The translations under genes were made by a program, and so were the position numbers. Positions 23,325 to 32,936 of a stretch of DNA of 32,936 nt are shown here, piece after piece (position 1 is the first letter of the stretch; the number at the start of each line of letters is the position of its first letter). Under the pieces are notes generated by a model. The model had not been told where the DNA came from. It was given only the letters and a program-made list of their open reading frames with translations, and made no database searches. Source of the DNA: Candidatus Enterocola intestinipullorum (lineage in GTDB: Bacteria; Bacteroidota; Bacteroidia; Bacteroidales; Paludibacteraceae); contig JADIMR010000103.1 of assembly GCA_017694565.1 (NCBI GenBank), positions 1 through 32,936 of the forward strand. The letters are read 5' to 3'.

Positions 23325-26300
23325 ATGCTGGACAAAATCATAGCTTTCTCGCTCAGAAACCGCCCGTCAATCATAGCGGCCGCCTTGGTATTGATGGCTG
23401 CCGGAATGTATTGCGCCTACCATGCCGAAGTCGATGTTTTCCCTGACCTGAACGCACCCACAGTTGTGGTAATGACCGAGGCAGAAGGAATGGCTACCGA
23501 AGAAGTCGAACAATTGATAACCTTTCCCATAGAAACCGCACTTAACGGGGCGACCGGCGTAAGACGTGTACGTTCGTCGTCCACGACCGGTTTTTCAGTG
23601 GTATGGGTGGAATTCGACTGGGGCACGGATATTTATTTGGACAGGCAGATTGTTTCCGAAAAATTGGCCACGGTACAGGAAACACTGCCGGAAAAATCCG
23701 GCATCCCCACCCTCGGACCCCAATCGTCGATATTGGGCGAAGTGCTGATTGCGGGCCTTACCTCGGACAGCCTGTCCATGCTCGACTTGCGCACCATTGC
23801 CGACCGCACGATACGCCCCCGCCTGCTTTCAATCGGAGGAGTTGCCCAAGTTTCGGTAATAGGCGGCGACGTAAAGGAATACAGGATACTGTTGGACGAC
23901 GGCAAGATGAGGCACTACGGGGTAAAACTCGCGGAAGTTCTGGCGGCAGTACGCGGCATGAACGAAAATGAAGGAGGCGGCATAATTTACGAATTCGGCA
24001 ACGAGTACATAATCAGGGGGATAAGTTCCACCACCGACACCGAAGCAATGGAGAGAAGTTTGGTCGCGGTCAAAAACGGCTCACCGGTTTGCTTGGGAGA
24101 CATTGCGGACATCCGCGTGGAAGGTCATCTGCCGAAGCTCGGCATGGCTTCCGAAAAAGGCAAACCCGCAGTCCTGCTCACGATTACGAAACAACCCGCG
24201 ACCAGCACCTTGGAACTCACGGACAAACTGTTGTCGGCAATCGACGAACTGCAAACGGGCATGGGCGCGAAAGTCAATATCTCCACTGATTCTTTCCGCC
24301 AGTCGCGTTTCATAGACAATTCCATAGACAATGTCCGGAATTCCCTTTTGGAAGGCGGGATTTTCGTGGTATTCGTATTGATACTGTTCCTTGCCAACCT
24401 CCGTACCACTGTCATATCATTGGTTACAATCCCGTTGTCGCTGCTGATAACGTTCATTGTACTCGACCTGATGGACCTCGGCATAAACACCATGAGCTTG
24501 GGCGGCATGGCAATCGCGATAGGTTCGTTGGTGGATGATGCCATCGTGGATGTGGAAAACGTGGTGAAACATCTGCGCCAAAACCACAAACTGCCTGCAA
24601 ACGAACGCAAGAAAACACTGCAAGTCGTATTCGAGGCCTCGCGGGAAGTACGTATGCCGATACTTAATTCCACCTTGATAATCGTGGCAAGTTTCGTACC
24701 CTTGTTTTTCCTGAGCGGAATGGAAGGCCGGATGCTGATACCGTTGGGAATAGCCTTCATCGTGTCGCTTTTCGCATCCACCGTCGTGGCCTTGACGCTT
24801 ACCCCCGTCCTCAGCAGCTACCTTTTAGGAGGAAAAACGGGGGAAAAGCAGGTAAAAGAAGCCCGTTTGTCCGTAATGCTGCAGACGGTATACCAAAAGG
24901 CATTGGCTTGGGCATTGGACCACAAAACTTACGTAATAAGCGTAACAGCAGTATTATTCATCATTGCCATCGGCTGTTGCTTCACTCTCGGCCGCAGTTT
25001 CCTTCCACCGTTCAACGAAGGTTCGCTTACGATAAACATAAGCTGTATGCCCGGCATATCCTTGGAAGAATCCGACAAGATAGGACGGCAAGCGGAAGAA
25101 CTGCTGCTCGAAATTCCCGAAATATACACCGTGGTGAGAAAAACGGGACGCGCCGAACTCGACGAACACGCCTTGGGCGCGAACGTCTCCGAAATCGAAG
25201 CGCCTTTCAATACCGACGGGCGCAGCCATGCGGAAATCATCCAAGACGTAAGGAAAAAACTAAGCGCGATTCAAGGGGCGAACATAGAAATAGGACAACC
25301 GATAAGCCACCGTATAGACGCCATGCTCAGCGGTACTCAGGCAGGCATTGCCATAAAACTGTTCGGCAACGACATAGGGGAAATGTACGCTCTTGCAAAC
25401 GAGATAAAAGCCAAAATAGCCAATGTGGAAGGAATCGCCGACTTGAACGTCGAGCAACAGGTCGGGCGGCCGGAAATCAGGATAACTCCCAATCGCGGAC
25501 TGTTGGCATTGCACGGCATCAGCATGTCCGCTTTCAACGAGTTCATAAACGTTACCATGGCAGGTGAGAAAGTTTCGCAGGTATACCAGGACGCGCAAAC
25601 ATACGACCTTGTGGTATCGAACAAGAGAAGCGGTATGTTTACAATCGAGGAATTGGAAGACCTGCCCGTTGATGACGGATACGGCGGAACCGTACCTTTG
25701 GGCGAGATTGCCGAAATAAGTTCTACCTCCGGACCTAACACGATAAACCGCGAAAACGTCAAGCGCAAGATAGTAATATCGGCGAACGCGGCAGGGCGGG
25801 ACTTGGGAAGCATAGTAGAAGACATCCGGGAAATAATCGATGCCGGTGTCCGCCTGCCGGAAGGTTACCATATAGAATACGGCGGACAATTCGAGAGTGA
25901 ACGCAATGCCACCCGCACGCTTGTCCCGGCATCATTGCTAAGCATATTGGTGATATTCCTATTGCTGTACATGGAATTCAAAGACCCCTTGCAAAGCGCG
26001 GTTGTCTTGCTGAACCTGCCGCTCGCCCTTATCGGGGGCGTTTTCGCGATAGTCCTGACCACGGGCGAGTTCAGCATTCCTGCCATAATAGGGTTCATTT
26101 CGCTGTTCGGCATTGCCACCCGCAACGGAATGCTGCTCATAAACCGCTACAATTTGCTGCGCTCTCAAGGATACGGACTCAAAGAAAGCATCATGGCAGG
26201 TTCCGCCGATCGTCTCAACCCGATTCTTATGACCGCTTTGAGTTCCGCCCTCGCATTGGTCCCGCTTGCGCTACGTTCCGACATGCCCGGAAACGAAATA

Positions 26301-26417
26301 CAAAGCCCTATGGCAAAAGTGATACTCGGGGGCTTGCTGACATCCACATTCCTGAACGGATTCATCGTACCTATATTTTACGAGATTATCCATAGGAAGG
26401 AAGTGGTTAGTGGTTAG
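23325..26417 (+). CDS. RND efflux pump, CusA/CzcA-type inner-membrane subunit
   Basis: A 1030-residue proton-driven pump with the internal duplication of the RND family: helix 1 near residues 13-30, large periplasmic domains (about 35-335 and 560-855), and two sets of membrane helices. The motif AEVDVFPDLNAPTVVVMTEA with FPIETALNGATGVRRVRS is typical of the heavy-metal (HME) subclass. Helix 4 reads GSLVDDAIVDVENVV (about 399-413), with adjacent Asp residues in the proton-relay position. HME pumps export Cu/Ag, Zn/Co/Cd or similar; the Cu-type Met triad could not be verified by reading. It lies 12 bases after the adaptor gene. Confidence 0.95.
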   Translation: MLDKIIAFSLRNRPSIIAAALVLMAAGMYCAYHAEVDVFPDLNAPTVVVMTEAEGMATEEVEQLITFPIETALNGATGVRRVRSSSTTGFSVVWVEFDWGTDIYLDRQIVSEKLATVQETLPEKSGIPTLGPQSSILGEVLIAGLTSDSLSMLDLRTIADRTIRPRLLSIGGVAQVSVIGGDVKEYRILLDDGKMRHYGVKLAEVLAAVRGMNENEGGGIIYEFGNEYIIRGISSTTDTEAMERSLVAVKNGSPVCLGDIADIRVEGHLPKLGMASEKGKPAVLLTITKQPATSTLELTDKLLSAIDELQTGMGAKVNISTDSFRQSRFIDNSIDNVRNSLLEGGIFVVFVLILFLANLRTTVISLVTIPLSLLITFIVLDLMDLGINTMSLGGMAIAIGSLVDDAIVDVENVVKHLRQNHKLPANERKKTLQVVFEASREVRMPILNSTLIIVASFVPLFFLSGMEGRMLIPLGIAFIVSLFASTVVALTLTPVLSSYLLGGKTGEKQVKEARLSVMLQTVYQKALAWALDHKTYVISVTAVLFIIAIGCCFTLGRSFLPPFNEGSLTINISCMPGISLEESDKIGRQAEELLLEIPEIYTVVRKTGRAELDEHALGANVSEIEAPFNTDGRSHAEIIQDVRKKLSAIQGANIEIGQPISHRIDAMLSGTQAGIAIKLFGNDIGEMYALANEIKAKIANVEGIADLNVEQQVGRPEIRITPNRGLLALHGISMSAFNEFINVTMAGEKVSQVYQDAQTYDLVVSNKRSGMFTIEELEDLPVDDGYGGTVPLGEIAEISSTSGPNTINRENVKRKIVISANAAGRDLGSIVEDIREIIDAGVRLPEGYHIEYGGQFESERNATRTLVPASLLSILVIFLLLYMEFKDPLQSAVVLLNLPLALIGGVFAIVLTTGEFSIPAIIGFISLFGIATRNGMLLINRYNLLRSQGYGLKESIMAGSADRLNPILMTALSSALALVPLALRSDMPGNEIQSPMAKVILGGLLTSTFLNGFIVPIFYEIIHRKEVVSG

Positions 26418-26444
26418 TTTTTCAGGTGTCAGGATTCAGTGATT

Positions 26445-27620
26445 ATGAAGACATTTACTTACATATTAGCACTTATGCTGGCCCTGCCGGCGACGATTCC
26501 AGCGCAGGGCTTGCAACATTACCTCAATAGCGTGGAGGCCAACTGCCCTGCGCTGAAATCGTCCGCTTCGCTCTGCGAAGCGGTGCGGGCGGAAGCCCGC
26601 GCCGGCAACGTGCCGGAAGACCCGTCAATCGAATTCAGCCCGTTCTTTGCCGACGGCACTGACGGCATGGCTACCTCGGAAATGGTAGTGTCCATGGGGT
26701 TCGACTTCCCCACCTTGTACGCAAGCCGCGCAAAATACGGCAAGATAAGCGGAAACGCCGCAGAGTTGCAATACATGATTGCAAGGCGCGACATATTGCT
26801 GTCGGCCGCCGGAATGTGGATGGACCGGGTAATGTTGGAACAAAACAGGCAATTGCTTCAAGACCGGCTGCAATACGCCGACAGCATGACGGCTGTTTGC
26901 CGCACAAGGCTCGAACGCGGCGACGCATCCGCCATCGACCTCAACAAAGCCCGTTTGGATGCCATGACCGCACGTGTGGAATTAAACGGCACGGAAGCGT
27001 CGTTGCGGCAAATAAAGGCGAAAATGGCTGCCCTCAACAACGGGGAAGAGGTAAAATTCACGGCAGACGGGTATCCTGCCCTTTTCAACATCGCTCCCGA
27101 CGACAGCCTTGCGGAAAAAATGCTCGGGTTCGAATTGGAAGTGCAAGCGGCAGAAACACAGGTCGCACTAACGCAGCAGTCGCTTTCGGTGGAAAGACAA
27201 GGCTGGATTCCAAAGTTCGAAGCAGGTTACCGCCGCAATACTGACGAGGACAAGGTCCTTAACGGCTTCATCATAGGCGCAAGCTTCCCCGTATTCTCAA
27301 ACATAAACAAGAGCAAAGCGGCCAAAGCCCGCTTGCAGGCAAGCGAATATCAGAACGAAGCCGCAAGATTGGAAGCCAAAGCCCGTATCGAAAGCGGCTT
27401 GGACGAATTGTCGCGATTGGAGCAATCCATAAAATGCTACGACCGCGAACTTATGGACGAAACATTGACCATGCTGCGCAAAGCCGTCAATGAAGGTTAT
27501 ATGGGCATCGGGGATTATTATATCGAAGCCGACAAGATATACCAATACCTACAAAGCCTCAACCAGCTGGAAAACACCTACCATAAAACAATACTGGAAG
27601 TTTTCAAGAATTATCTGTAA
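26445..27620 (+). CDS. TolC-family outer-membrane channel of the RND operon
   Basis: A 391-residue outer-membrane factor. I chose the ATG at 26445, as the signal peptide begins MKTFTYILALMLALPATIPA; a GTG two codons earlier is possible. Two helical repeat units follow, with characteristic segments LLQDRLQYADSMTAVCRTRL, ERGDASAIDLNKARLD and NEGYMGIGDYYIEADKIYQY. Compared with the TolC-like protein at 3879 it is shorter and more divergent, so the two serve different pumps. It lies 27 bases after the pump gene and completes the adaptor-pump-channel operon. A short repeat GTGGTTAGTGGTTAG precedes it. Confidence 0.9.
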   Translation: MKTFTYILALMLALPATIPAQGLQHYLNSVEANCPALKSSASLCEAVRAEARAGNVPEDPSIEFSPFFADGTDGMATSEMVVSMGFDFPTLYASRAKYGKISGNAAELQYMIARRDILLSAAGMWMDRVMLEQNRQLLQDRLQYADSMTAVCRTRLERGDASAIDLNKARLDAMTARVELNGTEASLRQIKAKMAALNNGEEVKFTADGYPALFNIAPDDSLAEKMLGFELEVQAAETQVALTQQSLSVERQGWIPKFEAGYRRNTDEDKVLNGFIIGASFPVFSNINKSKAAKARLQASEYQNEAARLEAKARIESGLDELSRLEQSIKCYDRELMDETLTMLRKAVNEGYMGIGDYYIEADKIYQYLQSLNQLENTYHKTILEVFKNYL

Positions 27621-27707
27621 ATAATAAAATGTTGCTTGCAACCAACACTTTCAATGCGAGTTGTTGCTTGAAACCGGGTACTTGCGGCTCGATTCCGCAG
27701 TTTGTAC

Positions 27708-27749
27708 ACAAGAAAACCCCGTGTCTTGACGGACACGGGGTTTTCTTGT
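27708..27749. terminator. Long bidirectional terminator between convergent operons
   Basis: An 18-bp perfect stem ACAAGAAAACCCCGTGTC / GACACGGGGTTTTCTTGT with a six-base loop, with A- and T-tracts in the arms. It stands between the RND operon (+) and the glucan locus (-), so it can end both. Confidence 0.92.
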
Positions 27750-27768
27750 ATTTCATATAAATCCGTTA

Positions 27769-30015
<2,247 letters not shown>

Positions 30016-30021
30016 TCAAAA

Positions 30022-31806
30022 TCAATATTCTATCGCTACCATTGTCCAATATTGGATGACCGGTATGGTAACAGTTATCTGGTTGCCGTTTTGCAAAAAT
30101 TCCAACTTGCGGGAAACGCCGCTGTCGGCATCGGGTGTGGCGCACCATACGTCGCGGACGGTACCGTTCACGGTAATTTGGACTTGCAAGTCCTCGTAAC
30201 GTGTGGGTGCGGTTTGATTGGCATCCGAATCGCGCCAGTTCAAATGAGACGCACCGCTGTAATTGAGGAAGTGTACATATTCCACACCGCCCATGCGTTT
30301 GCCCAAGGTCGCGATATTGCCCAATTGAGGAGGCCATTGGTTGAACGACACCACATTGGCAGCAGAAACCGCATCCACCCCTATCCAGTCTCCGGCATCG
30401 CGCAACGGGTTTTCGTATGCGGTCAAGAAATCGTAATAGCGTATCACGGCCTGCTTCAACTCTCCCGTCATCGACAGGTTGCTGTTGGGGAAATATTCAT
30501 TGCAAAGCATGTGCTCGCCCATGTTGAGTATGGAACCTCCCCATGCATAAATGGCGGACATTGCCATTAGCACGCCGGGGGTGTTGAATGTGGAATTGCC
30601 GAGTTTGCCGTAATCGTAGTTCATATATGCCGCAAGCACGGTTTCCTTGCCTCCACCCCAACTGTCGTTCTGGGTAATAACGTCGCTGAGCGCGGTAAAT
30701 CCGGGATTGCCCGTGTCTCCTTCGCGGCTGCCCCACACTTCGGTATAGAGGAAATCCACATCGGTTTTTGAAATCGAGTTTTCTTGGCCGTATTGCCCTA
30801 CCGCGTTCATGACCAAACGTTTGTCCGGGCGACGGCTTTTCATGTATTCCACGAATCCTTTGAAGGTTTCATCCACTTTGACCTCGCCGCCGTCATAATT
30901 GTAACGGGTGCCGCGTCCGCCCAACTGGTCGATTTGATACCCGTCGAAGGCGAACACCTCGTAAACATCATCGTTGCGGTCGCCGAGATATTCCTGCCAC
31001 TCCGGATTGGAGGGGTCGAGCAGGTATATGGAGCTTTTGAAAGGAGCTCCTAATTCGTGCACGTCCTTTGTCGTATGGTTGCGGTCGGTAAACACGTACC
31101 ATTCATCGGCAACGCCGTCAGTCGCGGCATCGTCCAAAGCCCCGTATGCCAGATTGTAGAACAATGTAACCATGCCGTATTCATGCGCAAGGCTTATGTA
31201 GCTGTCCACTGTCGACTTCGAGTTCGTCCTCGAACAAATGTCGGTCCATGTCTGCATGGGTGCCGAAGGAGAACCCGCAAGAGGCATGTGATGCTTATAA
31301 TGCCAATCCTGGAACTGCACGTAATTTATGTGATAGCGGTTCAGATGGCTCATTACCGATTTTATGTCCGATTGCGGCATGGCCTCGAATGCGGAAAGGA
31401 AGCCGTTTCGAGGATAGAACTTGGGGTCGCTGGAAACATCCACGGCTATGCTGTAAAACACGGAGTCTTTGCCGTCTATGACCTTGTGCAAGTCGACCAT
31501 GTAGCCGCGCTTGTCCTCGGCAGGCGGAGTCCATGTCCATGAACCCGCCCCGTTGAACTGCTCCTCGAACAAAACCTCGTCAAGGTGCTTGTAACGTACC
31601 ATCACGCCATCCTGCCCGTCTATGTTCCTGTCCATGTTAAAGCGGACTTCCTCCCCGGGCTTGTACATGGCCTTGTCGGTACTGAGAGGGCAGTAACCGT
31701 CGCCGTATGTTATCGGATTGTTGGTAACCGTTATCGGCTCGCAGGCTGCGAAGAGCAACGAAGCGGCCAATACAGGCAAACCTACAATAAATTTGACTTT
31801 TTTCAT
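30022..31806 (-). CDS. GH66 dextranase-type lipoprotein
   Basis: A 594-residue endo-acting glucanase, probably surface-exposed. The lipoprotein signal ends LLFAAC (C22). An N-terminal beta-domain (about 30-125) is followed by a TIM barrel (about 130-480) and a C-terminal beta-domain. The nucleophile motif is FAFDGYQIDQLGG with Asp288; the acid/base is Glu356 in LYTEVWGS. Their separation of 68 residues equals that of D385/E453 in Streptococcus mutans dextranase. GH66 enzymes cleave dextran (alpha-1,6-glucan) or form cyclic isomalto-oligosaccharides; I see no large CITase-type CBM35 insertion, which favours dextranase. It follows the SusE/F-like gene by 24 bases. Confidence 0.93.
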   Translation of the reverse strand: MKKVKFIVGLPVLAASLLFAACEPITVTNNPITYGDGYCPLSTDKAMYKPGEEVRFNMDRNIDGQDGVMVRYKHLDEVLFEEQFNGAGSWTWTPPAEDKRGYMVDLHKVIDGKDSVFYSIAVDVSSDPKFYPRNGFLSAFEAMPQSDIKSVMSHLNRYHINYVQFQDWHYKHHMPLAGSPSAPMQTWTDICSRTNSKSTVDSYISLAHEYGMVTLFYNLAYGALDDAATDGVADEWYVFTDRNHTTKDVHELGAPFKSSIYLLDPSNPEWQEYLGDRNDDVYEVFAFDGYQIDQLGGRGTRYNYDGGEVKVDETFKGFVEYMKSRRPDKRLVMNAVGQYGQENSISKTDVDFLYTEVWGSREGDTGNPGFTALSDVITQNDSWGGGKETVLAAYMNYDYGKLGNSTFNTPGVLMAMSAIYAWGGSILNMGEHMLCNEYFPNSNLSMTGELKQAVIRYYDFLTAYENPLRDAGDWIGVDAVSAANVVSFNQWPPQLGNIATLGKRMGGVEYVHFLNYSGASHLNWRDSDANQTAPTRYEDLQVQITVNGTVRDVWCATPDADSGVSRKLEFLQNGNQITVTIPVIQYWTMVAIEY

Positions 31807-31830
31807 ATCGCGCTGTTTTTATCTGTTATT

Positions 31831-32936
31831 TCATTGTTGTGTGAACGTTACCGTTTTGGCATTCAAATCCAAACGTATGGTATACGAACCGGGATTGTTA
31901 ATATACCACTTGTTATCCGGTCCTCCCTTATACACGCTTACTTTGTCGTCATCGGGATTTACAGGAGGCACGGAAGTGTTGTCGAATTTCGCGAACGCCA
32001 TTACCCCGCCGAAACTTCTGTCGAATTCCAAGGGGAATTTTATTTGTCCTCTTGACAATGTTCCCGTCCAAAGGAATACGCCGTTTCCTGCCGATACCAT
32101 TTTAGGCAAGGCATCCCAGTTCCATCCGTCGGGAATTGCCTCTCCCATGAGCCACGCTTCTACTTCTCCGGCTTTTTCTATGGAAATGCTCAAATCGTTG
32201 GTATTCACATTGACACGGTATCTTGCAGTGGAGACATTCCACTTGAAGTCGGGAACTTCATTCTGGTTTTGCTCGGTGCGGTAAACCATGCGGTTGTCGT
32301 CGTTCTCCGCTTTCACATAGCATGGGAACCAATCGCCGTTGGCGACAGAAAGGAACTTGAACTCGCCCGACAGGACACCTTCGTAACTGTACGTACCCTC
32401 TCCGGTCCTGTCCATCTTAATGGGAGACGATGCATTCCAACAGTTGATGTCCCCGACAATATACAGGTTCTGGATGGCACTGTTTTGTATTATTTCTATG
32501 GTGTTGGTTTCCAGATTTACAGTAATCGTATAATTGCCTTCGGTAACAGGCCATGATTTGTCGTTTTCACTTGACGGGGCCTCTTCGTAGTACACCATCT
32601 TCGAAGCATCGCCAGGATCGGCTACATATCCGGGCCAGAACTGACCGACAGTGGTGGTAAAGCGGAATTCTCCGTCGGTAAGCACTCCGTTATAGGTAAA
32701 CACTCCGGTTTCGGTGGTGGATGCCGACATGGCGGTTACCTTGTCGTTGGACCAGCCTCCGGGTGTCGCGGACCCGATCATGTAAAGTACCAGGACCCTC
32801 CATTTGTAAGTGGTAACTGAAAAACTCGTTTCAGCCACTTGGTTGTCGAAACCGTCGACCGCTGCGGTAACCCTCACCTGCAAGTCGATGGCTTTTTCAA
32901 GATAGTCGGGCCAGTATTTAAGTATGCTGTCGTTCA
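31831..32936 (-). CDS. SusE/SusF-like outer-membrane glycan-binding protein, 3' portion (runs off the right edge)
   Basis: The frame is open to the window end, so at least 368 residues are present and the N-terminus (lipoprotein signal expected) is outside. The visible part has an Ig-like piece (LQVRVTAAVDGFDNQVAETS) followed by three tandem modules of about 105 residues, each starting with an IGxAxxxGW-like strand: LYMIGSATPGGWSND, LYIVGDINCWNASSP and AWLMGEAIPDGWNWD. These are the starch-binding-like modules of SusE/SusF proteins. Such lipoproteins bind glycan on the cell surface next to SusC/SusD. Its position just before GH66 suggests that it binds dextran or similar, and that susC/susD genes lie to the right. 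Confidence 0.9.
   Translation of the reverse strand, partial: NDSILKYWPDYLEKAIDLQVRVTAAVDGFDNQVAETSFSVTTYKWRVLVLYMIGSATPGGWSNDKVTAMSASTTETGVFTYNGVLTDGEFRFTTTVGQFWPGYVADPGDASKMVYYEEAPSSENDKSWPVTEGNYTITVNLETNTIEIIQNSAIQNLYIVGDINCWNASSPIKMDRTGEGTYSYEGVLSGEFKFLSVANGDWFPCYVKAENDDNRMVYRTEQNQNEVPDFKWNVSTARYRVNVNTNDLSISIEKAGEVEAWLMGEAIPDGWNWDALPKMVSAGNGVFLWTGTLSRGQIKFPLEFDRSFGGVMAFAKFDNTSVPPVNPDDDKVSVYKGGPDNKWYINNPGSYTIRLDLNAKTVTFTQQ

Overview
The window looks like a chromosomal segment of a member of the Bacteroidales (Bacteroidota). Three things point there. Upstream regions repeatedly carry the TAnnTTTG promoter -7 element, in a few places with a TTTG -33 element 19-20 bases away, and Shine-Dalgarno sites are mostly absent. 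The protein families are typical of the group: SusE/F-like surface protein, GH97, GH66, GLUG-repeat secreted protein, TraQ remnant. Many exported proteins carry lipoprotein signals. Genus cannot be assigned from sequence reading alone.

Layout, left to right. (1) 1-3000: the 5' end of an unknown gene on the minus strand, a secreted GLUG-repeat protein with its own well-formed promoter, and a decayed MFS efflux gene (nonsense codon plus a large internal deletion). (2) 3040-10220: a self-contained export operon of TetR regulator, TolC-like outer-membrane protein, HlyD-like lipoprotein adaptor, two ABC ATPases and two ABC-2 permeases, closed by a strong terminator. Three copies of an AACA-N4-TGTT palindrome lie before the tetR gene and before the tolC gene, so the regulator probably controls both. 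(3) 10345-13353: macrodomain hydrolase, patatin-like phospholipase, PH-domain protein and HIRAN-domain protein, with a repeat-bearing non-coding gap of about 530 bases. (4) 13461-16900: tRNA-Gln(CTG) followed by a patchwork of gene debris: short repeats, a truncated HxlR regulator, two small secreted proteins preceded by a structured leader or small RNA, a truncated Old Yellow Enzyme gene and a TraQ-like conjugation-gene fragment. It reads as the scar of one or more decayed mobile elements. (5) 16908-22030: flavodoxin-like lipoprotein, DMT-family transporter, gapA, a 42-residue lipoprotein, the lrgA/lrgB pair and an MscS channel. (6) 22155-27620: a three-gene tripartite heavy-metal-type RND efflux operon (adaptor, 1030-residue pump, TolC-like channel). 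(7) 27708-32936: on the minus strand, the distal end of a polysaccharide utilization locus with a SusE/F-like binding protein (running off the window), a GH66 dextranase-type enzyme and a GH97 alpha-glucosidase, which together suggest dextran or a related alpha-1,6-glucan as substrate.

The observations most worth follow-up are: the structured RNA/attenuator-like element with a 23-codon basic ORF in front of two unknown secreted proteins (15057-15687); the complementary degeneracy of the two ABC ATPases, which predicts one dead and one live ATP site; the tetR/efflux operator set; and the promoter-carrying short repeat family next to tRNA-Gln. All functional statements come from motif recognition and knowledge of protein families; no database search was run.
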